The notes under the pieces are model-generated. The model saw only the letters and a program-made list of their open reading frames with translations. It made no database searches and was not told the origin of the DNA. 64,000 bases of DNA. Source: Diploptera punctata (taxonomy: Eukaryota > Arthropoda > Insecta > Blattodea > Blaberidae). Positions 13,781-24,329 of the stretch are shown here, in pieces. Each line of letters begins with the position of its first letter. Positions within the stretch are counted from its first letter, which is position 1. The translations under genes were made by a program, and so were the position numbers. The DNA is taken from the NCBI GenBank assembly GCA_030220185.1, contig JASPKZ010004202.1:2112001-2176000 (forward strand). Direction: 5' to 3'.

Positions 13781-13796
13781 TATTATTGTCTTCTTC

Positions 13797-14470
13797 TTCT
13801 TCTTCCTTCCAAGTATTAGCCCAAGGCCTGTTACGATCCTATAGAAAATTTTCCCTCCAGCGTTTCATAGGACGGCCCAGAGATCTTCGTCCTCTTGGTA
13901 TATAATTATAAACAGCTTTGGGGATCTGATTTGAACTCATTCTTTCAAGATGGTGTTTCCAATTTAGTTGGTACTGTTTAATATATTCCAAAATTGGCAT
14001 AGTCTTCAATTCTTTTAAGATATCGGTGTTCCTTTTCCGATCCCATCTGGTGTAACCCGCTGTTCTGCGCATGAATCTCATTTCACAAGCCATTATTCTG
14101 CTTTCATGTTGTTTTCTTAGTGTCCATGCTTCACTACCATAGGTCAACACTGGTCTAGCCAAAGTGTTATATAAACGTAATCTGGTGTTTTTTTTGTACA
14201 AGGGATGGTTTCATAACTTGATTAATAATTCCTAAACTTTTATTGTAACTAGTAACTTTTTCAGGGATATCCTTTTCATCCCAGATAGAGAGATAATATC
14301 CAAGATATTTAAATTGATTAGATCTCTCTAAATTTTTTTCTGGAGACAGATTTTACTTTGTATGGGGTCCTTCCCATGAAATGCCATAATTTTAGTTTTG
14401 TTAATTGGTATTTCCATATTAAATTTGGCACCTATTTTTTGTAAATTATAAATTGATCGTTGCAAATCAT
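13797..14470 (-). mobile_element. LINE-E 3' part
   Basis: The minus strand reads RLRLYNTLARPVLTYGSEAW, CEMRFMRRTAGYTRWDRKRN, LEYIKQYQLNWKHHLERM, GRRSLGRPMKRWRENFL, then stop. Further upstream sequence (14210-14470) encodes decayed reverse transcriptase C-terminal residues. Confidence 0.85.
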
Positions 14471-14750
14471 TTTTGGAAAGTGCCATATTATTATTGTTTA
14501 TTATTATTATTATTATTATAATTATTGTTTATTATTGCCATTTTCAGCATTGTTATTCCCACTACCACAGCAACTTCTATGACTATCAAAATCGCCGTTG
14601 TCATTTCATCAACATAATCATTAATTATTTACTTTTAGAAACCACGCTGGGATCAGTTATTTTTTCAGGAAGTTTAGTGGCCAACATGCACAATTTATTG
14701 AATATCAATAAGAAATCAGGGCTGGATGTAAACATAAATAAAACTAGTAG

Positions 14751-15168
14751 CAGTAGGACTTTATTAGACAAAAAGTAAGATATTTACAATATTATTTACA
14801 AATATGGGTCGCACGGGCAGTAAGCCGTACGTGCTGTTGACAGTCCGTTACAATAAAGTAATAATTGGTACTAGTGTAAAGAAAAATAAACAACAAAAAA
14901 AGCAATAACATTACAATTACATAAAGAAAACACAATAATATTACAATTAAATAATAACACAATAGCATTATACACTAATTAATTTATATATAATTGTTAA
15001 GAATTAATGGTATTGCATTTTGATAACATATATTTATTCATGAATGAGTGTTGTCCTTATCTTCCGCGTTTTGTCCAGAAATTTACCGAGGTTTATCCAA
15101 TTTTCTAGATTTACCAATAACTCGTAGCATGCCGATCTTTCCCGATTTGAATTTAGAAATCTTTTCGA
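14751..15168. other. Unassigned insertion in LINE-A
   Basis: AT-rich sequence with one GC-richer patch (GGGTCGCACGGGCAGTAAGC). It separates two pieces of LINE-A that are contiguous at 52.3 kb. No inverted ends, tRNA-like head or ORF was recognised. Confidence 0.45.
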
Positions 15169-15504
15169 ATATATGTTCACATATAGAAATGCATTATATA
15201 ATGGAAATGGACAGTTAATGAAAAATGAGGGAAATTTTGAAGAAGTAACTGAATTCAAATATCTAGGAATAATGATTACAAATAGGAATGAGATGAACAA
15301 AGAAATTAAACATAGGTTCTTCTTCTTCCTTCCAAATATTAGGCAAAGGCCTGTTACGATCCTATAGAAAATTTTCCCTCCAGCATTTCATAGGACGGCC
15401 CAGTGATCTTCAATTCTGGAAATACATGCTATTATGCATTACAGAGGTTCTTGTCGTCCCAACTTCTCAAAAAAAAAATTAATAAATTAAAAATATATCA
15501 TCAT

Positions 15505-16125
15505 CATTCGGTATCATGGCAGCTGCCGCCGTCTTCCGGAAACCAAACGCCATTCCTCTCTATCCATCCATTGATCTTCCTCCATTCCTCTGATATTCAT
15601 AGCTGCTTGTACCCCTTCTATCCAAGTTTTCTTTGGTCTTCCTCCTTTCCATTGGGATCCATTCCATAACAATTTTTGGCAATCTTTGCTCTGGCATTCG
15701 TTTGACATGACCATACCACTGCAATCTTTTCTTGTCTATGATGTCCGGCTCCTCTTGTACACCCATAATTTCCCTTACTTCTTTATTTCGTATTCTATCC
15801 ATTCTAGATTTTCCAGCTGATCTTCTTAAAACATCCATTTCTGTACTTAAAATTCTTTTCATTTCCCTGGTAGGAATTTGCCACACTTCAGCACCATATG
15901 TTAAAATGCTCTGAATTATGGTTTGATATATTTGTAATTTTCTATTTTTTGTAATATTTTTGCTCCACCAAACAGAGTTTAAAGCATTTATTGCTTATTT
16001 TGTTTGTGTGATTCTATTTTTAATTTCCACTGTGTTACCGCCTGAATAGTCTAATTTTGATCCTAAATAAGTGCATTCAATACTAGGTTTTAGTTCTTCT
16101 CCATTGTTGAAATTTATATTTATAT
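15505..16125 (-). mobile_element. LINE-B copy
   Basis: The minus strand reads WQIPTREMKRILSTEMDVLR, SAGKSRMDRIRNKEVREIMG, LQWYGHVKRMPEQRLPKIVM and GGRPKKTWIEGVQAAMNIRG, ending GRRRQLP near 15520. Further copies are at 37.7 and 60.5 kb. Confidence 0.87.
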
Positions 16126-16868
16126 TTTTATATATATAAAATTGTTATTCTTCCAGTTACATTATATGGATGCAAAACATAGACTCTTATTTTAAGGGAG
16201 GAGAAAAGATTATGAGTATTTAAGAATAAAGTTCTTAAGAACATTTTTTGACCAAAGAAAAGTAAACAGACAGGCAAATGATAAGACTATGTGATCTTTA
16301 TGGGAAACTGGATTTAATAACAGTTAAGTCATGTAGACTGCGATGGGCAGGACATGTGGCACGAATGAAGAATGAAAGAGGAGCATGGAAGCTTGTTGTA
16401 GGAAAGCAGAGGGAAAGTGTCCATTAGGTAGACCAAGAATGAGGTGGGAGAATAACATTAACCATGATTTGAGGAAACGATTGGAAAAAAACTCAGGACA
16501 GGGAAGTATGGAAAACGTATTCCGTGCGGCCATGAACCTATGCAATCGATAGGGTGAGTGAGTTGATTAGACAAAATCCTTAATATGGCTTTCTTCAGAA
16601 GAAGAGTGAAGCCGTTTTTCTATATCGTGTATTCATGGTATATGAAAGGAACTTAAAACTATAATGAAAGTGTTTAGCAAAATGTGTCAACTCTGAGCCG
16701 CAGCTTTGAATCTCAATGATAGCAACATGAGAACGCTAAAGCCTTCAGTAATTAAACCGATACTAGGCTCTACCATTGACCCTTAAATTCGCATGTATCC
16801 AATGGAATATATCTATTAGTTTATTTTATTTTATGTTCTTAAGAAAACGAACGAGTAGAAATTACTTA

Positions 16869-17005
16869 TAAGATAAAAACTTAAAACGTGTACCTTTTTG
16901 GCAGGTGCCGTCTTCTTCAACTATGTTAAAATATCTGGAGGCCTTTCGGAAGTTAACTTCCATCATCAGCAGGATGAGCTTCTGCTACTAGTTGCTGTTG
17001 TTGTT
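16869..17005 (-). mobile_element. Tail-only Penelope-like insertion with intact hammerhead
   Basis: 137 bp, with target duplication ATTACTTA at 16861-16868 and 17006-17013. On the minus strand it carries the hammerhead motif, then GAAGAAGACGGCACCTGCC and TACACGTTTTAAG. This shows how short a Penelope insertion can be and still keep the ribozyme. Confidence 0.82.
16935..16972 (-). ncRNA. Hammerhead ribozyme motif, best conserved core
   Basis: Minus strand: CTG, CTGATGA, stem II GGAAG/CTTCC around TTAA with one base before it, GAAA, GGCC, TC, CAG. Helix I is CTG/CAG, helix II has 5 bp, and helix III is the palindrome GGCC. All conserved core bases are present. Confidence 0.82.
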
Positions 17006-17051
17006 ATTACTTAAATATGTGTAGAATTACACAATATACCCAACAATAATA

Positions 17052-18466
17052 CAGTAAAACTTGTTTAATTCGGAATGTGAATAATGCAGAAATCTGTCCA
17101 ATGTGAACAAATTTATTGGTCCCGGCAAAATAATAGTAATTTTACGTGTATTTATTTTGTAGAAAACGGAATCTGTCCAACGCGAAAACAGAAGGATATT
17201 TCTATACAATTCATGAAAAAAAAAAAATGTTATAAGGCGGAAACGTAGAGTGAGAAATAAATTAGTTTCCACTTCACTGAATTCGCGTTAGGCGAATTAA
17301 CAATAAGTGATGATTCCTGCCGCCGCGTCGTAGAAGTAGAGTTTCTACCTGTATCTGGAATTTCCTTTCGGTCTCACTGCACACCCGTTTTGCGAAATAC
17401 AGGTTCGTTTAACTATAACACATATTTGGCGTGCGACATCTGTCTTACTAGTAACCAGTGCACTGTAAAATCTTAAACTAGTTTAAGATGTGAGACCGAT
17501 TGTATACGTATCTTTTATGGGTAGCGTTCTGAATTTACGGAATAAAGGTGGCTAAATCGTATGTATCATTGTCATTAAACGAAATAGTGAATGTGGATGA
17601 AGGTAAAGAAAAACAAACTCTCAGTACGCGAAATAATGACCAAATTTAAATGTGAAAAAATCCAAGTTTATGAGATTTTAAAACGCAAAAAAAAAAAATC
17701 CAATTATCCGGACCGATGCTCCAAATTGAAGCTCTTGATGTTGCTACATCTCTATGGAATAACGATTTCAAGGTAGTTCAGGTTGGTTGAGGACAGTTTT
17801 AAAAGACGACACAATGTAGTGTGGAATGAAATTTGCGGGGAATCAAAGGATGTGGACGAAAGTATAGTTAGTGAGTGGGAAAAGAAACTGCTTACTTTAA
17901 TTTCAGGATACGCACCTAAGAGACATTTTTAACGCTGACGACATGAGACTTTTTTTTTTCGCGTGTTACCGTCGAAGTCGCCCGTACATACTATACTTCA
18001 GTTTCCAACGGCAGCGGAACTACAATTAATCCAAGGTACATAAACGATGCTCTATAATCTAAGAGCCCACCGCTGTGGTCTCGAGGTAGCGGGCCCGGGT
18101 TCGATCCCCTGTCGGGACAGTTTTTCTGGGCGAGGTTTTTATCGTGGGTTTTCCTCGCCTGTAAGACAAATGTCAGGAAAACTTTAAGGTCCCCGAAATC
18201 ATATGGCCATGATCGTCCTTATTACCATTATCAATATCATCCTTCACCGGTGTGGAAAGCAACGGGAAGCTACCACAAATACAATTCCCTAGTAAAGCTG
18301 CAAAGCATAGCATGAAAATGCTGTGATTGCAGTGAAAGACCTGCCCTCGGACAGAATTACTATGGATGGATAATCTAAGATTGGTTAATATTTTTTTAAT
18401 GCGGAATGTTGTCTAATGTGGAAAAAAATTCGTCCCATGCTATTCCGCTTTGAACAAGTTTTATTG
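17052..18466 (+). mobile_element. pogo/Tigger-type transposon, decayed
   Basis: TIRs CAGTAAAACTTGTTTAATTC and complement (AACAAGTTTTATTG), with TA at 17050-17051 and 18467-18468. The N-terminal HTH reads KKNKLSVREIMTKFKCEKIQ, then VYEILKRKKK (17591-17700). Further on in another frame is IFNADDMRLFF, the 'FNADETGLFF' block around the first catalytic Asp. Frameshifts and loss of the rest make it a dead copy. A SINE-A (18065-18370) sits inside it. Confidence 0.82.
18065..18370 (+). mobile_element. SINE-A copy (5' deletion in head)
   Basis: Target duplication TAATCTAAGA at 18055-18064 and 18371-18380. The head lacks ~19 bp of the anticodon region but keeps GGTTCGATCCC. The 3' end is ACTATGGATGGA. 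Confidence 0.87.
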
Positions 18467-18672
18467 TAGTTATGTATGATACCGTTTTCAGTGCGGTCCG
18501 CAACATTCAAATAAGTGACACGAGAAATTAGTGCTTTGCTAATTTAAGGGTTAAGGAATATTCTGTTTGTTTAGTATTCTTGTTAACATCATTCCTCACT
18601 GGCCAGGGAACATTTGGCCAATACCTCCAGAGATTCAACATCAGAAAGAAAGCAAGTTGTAATTGTGGTATT

Positions 18673-18983
18673 GGGGCACGCCGTAGCGTAGTGGTTAAGG
18701 CACTGAGCTACAAGCCGGAGGGTCGAGGGTTCAAGCCCCGTTGGGGTCAGGATTTTTAAAACTGACCCAAACCCCCTGGCGGCACCATGGTCCTCGGGTC
18801 GACTCAGCCTCTAACGAAAATGAGTACCAGACGCTTGTTCTGGGGGTAAAGGCGGCCGTCACGCAGGGCTGACAACCCGGATGACATAAAGTGCCGATTG
18901 TCTAGAAAAAAGTGGGAGCCTTAACCTCCTACTACCGCAAGGGCCTCCGGGCCTGTTGTGGGGTCACTTTACTTTACTTTTTT
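18673..18983 (+). mobile_element. SINE-B full-length copy
   Basis: tRNA-like head (GCGTAGTGGTTAAGGCACTG, box B GGTTCAAGCCC), body CTGGCGGCACCATGG and CAGCCTCTAACG, 3' end CACTTTACTTTACTTTTTT. Target duplication AATTGTGGTAT at 18661-18671 and 18984-18994. Confidence 0.9.
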
Positions 18984-19329
18984 AATTGTGGTATCAGCAG
19001 CCAAAGTGTTGAACGTACTAGGTCTATATTTGATTGTCATCTGTTCTGGAATGAAAGGTTCCTAAATAACACCACCTGTTTCACCACTCAGTGCCACGAA
19101 AGTGCTTTTGACAGAAAATAACTAAAAAAAAAAGTAATGTCTTTATAAATAAGATTCATAAAGAAACTTAAGTTTTAGATAAAATTATGTAATGTACCAC
19201 CACAATTTTGGCACAAACTATAACCTGATATACCTTTGGTGAAATAAGGATAATAATAATAATACTTCAATTTCCTGATTGATTATCCCTGATAAGTTTT
19301 TTGAAACAAGTGAGAAAATTAAAACTAAA

Positions 19330-19400
19330 TTAAAATGTTTCTTCATACCTCACCTCATATCTATACCCCAGCCGCCATATCTCTGAAGTTTAGGTTATAC
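19330..19400 (-). mobile_element. Penelope tail fragment
   Basis: CATACCTCACCTCATATC end on the minus strand. It may be the left arm of the foldback whose right arm is at 20.16-20.46 kb. Confidence 0.5.
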
Positions 19401-19402
19401 GA

Positions 19403-19710
19403 GGGGTAAAGTAAAAGTAAAGTGATCCCACAACAGGCCCGGATGCCCTTGGGGTAGTAGGAGGTTAAGGCTCCCACTTTTTTCTAGACAATCGGCACTT
19501 TATGTCAGCCGGGTTGTCAGCCCTGCGTGACGGCCGCCTTTACCCCAGAACAAGCGTCTGGTACTCATTTCAGTTAGAGGCTGAGTCGACCCCAGGGCCA
19601 TAGTGCCGCCAGAGGGTGTGGGTCAGTTTAAAAATCCTGACCCCAACGGGACTTGAACCCTCGACCCTCCGGCTTGTAGCTCAGTGCCTTAACCACTACG
19701 CTACGGCGTG
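19403..19710 (-). mobile_element. SINE-B copy
   Basis: Antisense of 18673-18983, from GTAAAGTAAAAGTAAAGTGA to CTACGCTACGGCGTG. The head keeps GGGACTTGAACCCTCGA (box B complement). Two SINE-B copies thus lie ~0.4 kb apart in inverted orientation. Confidence 0.88.
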
Positions 19711-20160
19711 AAGGAAGAATTCGCTATCTATTGCCAATAAGGATATGGTTGTAATGAGAGTAGATGTCTGTCACAACCAATCACTGCTTTTGATGCAGCT
19801 ATAGCGCGCTAGTAAAGTTTGAAATTGCTGAAGTGTTGTCAGTTATATATCTGCTAACCGCATAAATAAGCGGCCACTCCCACTGAATATTCATATCTGC
19901 AACACTGTCGTGAAAACGTGAAGGCCGGAGAATCAGTGGCTGCAGTTTATAGTCTCTCTGGTTTAACTTTAAGAGAAATTTGTAGAATGAGACAACTGTA
20001 CTCACCTCTCTCACTCGCACCAGTGTTGTCGATGTTTCTTCACCAGATGTTAATAGGGGGAAATGGAAAACTGACAACAGGGTGGGTTATTTCTTTTGTA
20101 GTTGGACTAAAGTGGTCAACGATCTACCCTTGTATCTCCATCACTCTCTCTGCCAAGTTA
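19711..20160. other. No recognised element
   Basis: Moderate-GC sequence with short open frames on both strands. None carries a domain I know. It could be the unpaired centre of a Penelope foldback. Confidence 0.3.
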
Positions 20161-20462
20161 AGCCAGCTATACAATCGTATTCTAACCACACCGGTTTCAA
20201 AGCTTTGGCAGCTTCATCTTCATTACTATCTCGTCGACTGATGTTATGTCGATCAGAAGAACTGCTTCTTCCTTCCTCTGTTGGTGGACCGATGAACCTC
20301 CGGATTAACTCAGAATCAGTCGACGAGAAATTATTGAAGATGAAGCTGCCCAGACTTTGAAACCGGTCTAGTTAGAAGACTGGATATGAGGTGAGGTATG
20401 AACCTATTAATTCAATCTTAAATTAAACCTCATAGTGATTTTTTCCCTTTAAAAGTTCAATA
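20160..20462 (+). mobile_element. Penelope-like foldback (PLE-9)
   Basis: Left arm ACCGGTTTCAAAGCTTTGGC..., right arm GCCCAGACTTTGAAACCGGT. Centre ~20290 at GGTGGACCGATGAACCTCCG. The right end ATATGAGGTGAGGTA...AACCTCATAGTG is complete. Its hammerhead relative has GAAA, palindrome ACCGGT and TC, but the CUGAUGA box is decayed. Confidence 0.7.
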
Positions 20463-20474
20463 TAAGTGAGAAAA

Positions 20475-20535
20475 TGTTTGTCCTGGAGAGTGGAAGAGGA
20501 GACCACATGTCCTTTTCTCCACCAGGCTACATAAA
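20475..20535 (+). mobile_element. LINE-J terminal box
   Basis: CCTGGAGAGTGGAAGAGGAG ... CTCCACCAGG and an AAATAAAG tail; only the last ~60 bp of the LINE-J family. Confidence 0.65.
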
Positions 20536-20622
20536 TAAAGAGAATATCAAGAAATCAAATATTTTTTTAAAAGTCAAATTATCTTCGTCTTCTTATTATT
20601 AATTTCATACATCTCAATGATG

Positions 20623-20773
20623 GATAAATCATATTTGAAGAGAAAAATTATACGCTCAGACCGGGACTTGCTCAGGTAGCTCAAATGGTAGAGCACTTGG
20701 ACTAGAAATCCAAGGGTCCCGGGTTCAAGTCCCGGTCTGAGCGTATAATTTTTCTCTTCAAATATGATTTATC
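20623..20773 (+). mobile_element. tRNA-like palindrome element, cleanest copy
   Basis: A 73-nt cloverleaf-like core at 20670-20742: acceptor GCTCAGG/TCTGAGC, D arm GCTC/GAGC, anticodon arm TTGGA/TCCAA with loop CTAGAAA, T arm CCGGG/CCCGG. The left flank is a perfect inverted copy of the T arm, 3' acceptor and AT-rich right flank (arms 20623-20670 and 20723-20773, ~48 bp). The loop would read AGA (Ser), but the class I variable loop is wrong for tRNA-Ser. A true tRNA gene is the alternative. Confidence 0.7.
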
Positions 20774-21300
20774 TTCGTCTTATTTAACTATTCGATTATT
20801 CAAAGCTATTGTCATCCATATGCGTCCGAAGCGACGGTCTCTGGCCTTATTAGGTGTATTATTGAGTAAAACATTTTTTTTTTCCGGAGTTTGGAGACTT
20901 TTTAAAGAAAATGTATATGTAAGTGGAATGCAGTGAAATAGAAATTAAATCGAACGCGGAAATGCAGTAAAAGGTAATAGATGTTAACTCCGAAAGACAG
21001 GAGTGTACCGGGTCTGGTGAAGCCCAAGTTAATGGTTTAATGATATTGCAGAGTCGAAAGCGCAGCTGGGTCTCCTGTGTATCGATCTATGTCCCACCCT
21101 TCATGCACTTCTAGATCTGACGTTGTGTATAAAATACCAAAGTTATGTTGTGAGCCTTTGAACAATACCTACCTCAGCTGCGAATGGTGCAAAGGGTTTT
21201 ATTCTTGGAATTTTTTTCTCTGCTTCTTAATTTCGCTTTCGTTACCATGGAAACCGACAGATTCTCAATACAGATATTACACTATTTGATGTTTTTATGT
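20774..21300. other. No recognised element
   Basis: AT-balanced sequence with a short frame at 21077-21289 that shows no known motif. Confidence 0.3.
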
Positions 21301-21304
21301 AGAG

Positions 21305-21625
21305 AAAAAAGCTGAAATGAAGATGTTGAGAGCAATAGCAGGATACCAAAGGACCAATAAAAAGAAAAACGAAGATGTAAGAACAGAACTTAATATATTT
21401 AATCTCTGTGAAAGAATAAAATATTATCAAAATGCTTATCTTCAGCACGTATTACGAATGAATGAACAGCGCATAGCAAGAAAAATGTATAATTATAAAC
21501 CAAAAGGGAGAAGATTGTTGGGAAGACCATTGAAGAGATGGAAGGACCAATTCGACCTATAATGAGATCGGAACAGGTCATTAGGCTTAATCCTTGTTGT
21601 TGTTGATGATGATGATGATGTAGAG
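21305..21625 (+). mobile_element. LINE-D 3' end
   Basis: Reads AEMKMLRAIAGYQRTNKKKN, NIFNLCERIKYYQNAYLQHV, GRRLLGRPLKRWKDQFDL, stop; 3' tail GATGATGATGATGATG. A second copy is at 25.65 kb. An AAT run (21728-21752) follows. Confidence 0.85.
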
Positions 21626-21835
21626 AAAAATCTGCGTTTGGATCATCATTATGGTAAACAGCAGCGTTGACCATTTCGAATTAATCGACGTTTTCTGAAG
21701 GAGCTTTGACAATGATGATGATAATAGTAATAATAATAATAATAATAATTTATTTTACGTGATGGAGTTAATGCCGCAAGGTCTTCTTTTCCAACTCACC
21801 AGGATTAAATTATAGGCTACTAACTTACTGGCACT

Positions 21836-22400
21836 ATCGAACCCTAGGTTCATGGCCGCGCGGATACAAGTTCTCCATACATCCCTATCCTGAGCTAACG
21901 TTTTCCAATCATTCCCCAACTACATTATAGGAACATTAATAAATGTAATTCTTCCCACTATAACAGCCTTTAATAATCTATGTATATATATTTAAAACAA
22001 CTTAAGTTGAGGAGACGGACCTACAAGGTAACTATTTTATAGTTTTTAACCGTAAATTATATTACTTTAATAATCTACTTCCCTCAAATCACAGTTAATG
22101 TTATTCTCCCACCTCTTTCTTGGTCTACCAACTGGGCGTTTTCCCTCTGGTTTTCCTTCAAGAAATGTCCATGCCCTCTTTAATTCCCCATTCTTGCCAC
22201 ATGTCCTGCCCATCGCAGTCTACGAGACTGAACTGTTATTACATCTGGTTTCCTATACGTACATATCGTGTAGCTTACTGGTATAATGCCTTCTCCATTC
22301 ACCTGTCTGTTCATTTTTTTTTTGCTCCAAAATTTTTCCTAAGAACTTTATTTACAAATACTCGTAATCTCCTTTCCTCCCTTAAAGCAAGCTATTAATA
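21836..22400 (-). mobile_element. LINE-A copy with nested Penelope tail
   Basis: Antisense LINE-A: 3' end near CTATCGAACCCTAGG, then GRPTRKR-like and LREEXRLRVFVNKVLRK-like coding to ~22395. It is interrupted by 21917-22070. Confidence 0.78.
21980..22064 (+). mobile_element. 85-bp Penelope tail with target duplication
   Basis: Contains ACTTAAGTTGAGGAGACGG and ACCTACAAGGTAACTATTTT, like the tail at 31.8 kb. Target duplication CTTTAATAATCT at 21968-21979 and 22065-22076. The ribozyme part is already truncated away. Confidence 0.65.
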
Positions 22401-22409
22401 ATATTATGG

Positions 22410-22875
22410 ACTGGCTAATACCCGGCATGCGTTGCTACGCCTAAATAAATTAAACTAATGTTATCTTATGTGATAATTGCCAATTTAAGCGTTAATGTTA
22501 AACTATATGGTAGGGCTATACATTGCGACGAACCAAACATGGCGATTTCTAGAGTTAGTTTTTAATTTTGGTTTTCAGTTAAACCTCCACTTATAATGAT
22601 CGGATTTAACTGATGTTTTAAAAAATCAACCTAGGTTTGTTTTAATAGTATAAATTGAGTTCCGTTGTAATACATCGAAAATTACGACTGCTAGAGCGAT
22701 TTCTAAATTTTTGTGTCAGGTGAACTCCTACATCTAGTAGTTTTAGAGCCTAATAGATAGCGGATAAACACTCTCAGTGCCTGAGAAATTGTATGTACAA
22801 ATTTTCATATTAATCGGTTGAGCGGTTTAGAAGTTAATTCACAAATATACATACATTCGATTGTATTAGGCCTAT
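22410..22875 (+). repeat. Dispersed repeat R copy 1
   Basis: Starts ACTGGCTAATACCCGGCATG, ends ATCGGTTGAGCGGTTTAGAA and ACATACATTCGATTGTATTA. The same start is at 58.51 kb; an end-type copy is at 54.13 kb. It is non-coding and class unknown. Confidence 0.6.
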
Positions 22876-23154
22876 AATATTTCTAATATCAATTACATAC
22901 CGTAAAAGCTATGCTATTTCCTTTATTTGACGGGATAATCGTGGGAAATAAATACAACTATTTTAAAATAAAGTAATCTAACTTTAAATGGTTTGGCCTA
23001 TTTTATTGAAGGACTGTCTTATTCCAAGCTTCTCGAGATCATTTTTTTAAGGGGAGAAGGTACCTTATAAATGGGCAAAAATTTGAATTTTTATTTTTTC
23101 GCTCATATTCATACCTTGGTTTTGCACCACAAACTTATTTAAAGTTCCTAAGTG

Positions 23155-23722
23155 TGGGTCAATTCTGGAAATGCGTGCTATTATGCATTGCAGAGACTTT
23201 TGATGTCCCAACTCCTTTCAAAAAACGTTAAAATTAAAATATATAAAACTATTATTCTACCAGTTATATTATATGGATGCGAAACATGGACTCTTACTTT
23301 AAGGGAGGAAAGGAGATTACGAGTATTTGAGAATAAAGTTCTTAGGAAAATGTTTGGACCAAAGACAGATGAACAGACAGGTGAATGGAGAAGACTACAT
23401 AACAATTAACTATATGGTCTTTATAGGAAGCCAGATATAATAAGAATAGTTAAGTCTCATAGACTGCGATGGACAGGACATGTGGCACGTATGGGGAATG
23501 AAAGACTTGCATGGATGCTTCTTGTAGGAAAGCCAGAGGGAAAACGCCCAGTTGGTAGACCAAGAATGAGGTGGGAGAATAACATTAACTATGGTTTGAG
23601 AGAAATAGATTATACAGGGAATGATTGGAAAACATTAGCTCAGGATAGGGATGTATGGAGAGCTTATGCCCGCGCGGCCATGAACCTACGGGTTCGATAG
23701 TGCCAGTGAGTAAGTAAGTAAG
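23155..23722 (+). mobile_element. LINE-A 3' part
   Basis: Reads NSGNACYYALQRLLMSQLL, ILYGCETWTLTLREERRLRV, a stop in LHNN*L, then RWTGHVARMGNERLAWMLLV, GRPRMRWENNINYGLREIDY, AAMNLRVR, stop, and a GTAAGTAAGTAAG tail. Near-complete C-terminal end with one nonsense change. Bases 22876-23150 have nothing recognised. Confidence 0.88.
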
Positions 23723-23727
23723 ATATT

Positions 23728-23830
23728 TTTTTTTTGGACACGGTCTCTGTACACGACAACGCTTCTCCGGAATTAATTTCAAGGTAGGTTTTGACATGCA
23801 TTTGTTGACAGTTCCTTGTAAGAATATTTG
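23728..23830 (-). mobile_element. Poly-A retroposon fragment, second copy
   Basis: Minus-strand end ...GACCGTGTCC then A-run. It matches 7763-7852. Confidence 0.5.
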
Positions 23831-24329
23831 CTCCCTAAAATACCGTCCACTTTGAACTTGGTTTGAACCCAAGAATCTAGGATTGTGAGCATGGACTTGG
23901 AATGGTCCATGTTGATGTTTATTGATTTGTTTCCAAGGGGTTGATTTAATAACATAACTTTTTAAATGGCTATTTTTATTCATAATGTTTATAAATGTAA
24001 CATAAAATAATGCTAATAAACAATTATACATCACATAACAGTTTGTAACATACAAATCACAAAACATACGAGGGCATTTATTTCGCATGTCCATTTAGTA
24101 TTATATTAATGTAGAACAGTTCTTTTTTTCGAGTGCGATACTCTACTCGAAACAGTCTTATAACGATTTCCTAATTCTAATGAAAAATTTGGCACAAGGA
24201 ATTGTATTTTTCTACATGAAACATGAGAGATAAGAAAAGGCTGTGGATTTTTAGTCTACGTTGATATTTTGAAGTTGTAATTAATAAAAAAAACCATTAA
24301 CTTGAAACAAGATTTCTCTATATTTTATT

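Larger units (their letters stand above)
14690..16570 (+). mobile_element. LINE-A copy broken by three insertions
   Basis: Pieces in order: 14690-14750 (KKSGLDVNINKT), 15169-15318 (NGNGQLMKNEGNFEEVTEFK), 15410-15500 (SGNTCYYALQRFL) and ~16130-16570 (VTLYGCK, RLRWAGHVARM, GRPRMRW, end AACCTATGCAATCGATAG). The inserts are an unassigned 0.42-kb piece, a LINE-E fragment (15319-15409) and a LINE-B copy (15505-16125). Confidence 0.8.
16780..18550 (+). mobile_element. piggyBac-type MITE split by two insertions
   Basis: The left end CCCTTAAATTC (16780) and right end AATTTAAGGG (18550) plus TTAA at 18551-18554 match the intact 220-bp MITE at 53560-53779. Its three pieces (16780-16868, 17006-17051, 18467-18550) total about the full length. 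Inserts are a Penelope tail and a pogo copy. Confidence 0.8.

Noticed and set aside
20670..20742. Functional tRNA-Ser(AGA) gene
   Set aside because: The 73-nt core folds well, but it lacks the long variable arm of tRNA-Ser, lies in a palindrome, and has diverged relatives in the same repeat context.
23585..24094. 169-residue minus-strand open frame
   Set aside because: It crosses LINE-A antisense sequence and a poly-A retroposon; no domain and no single origin.
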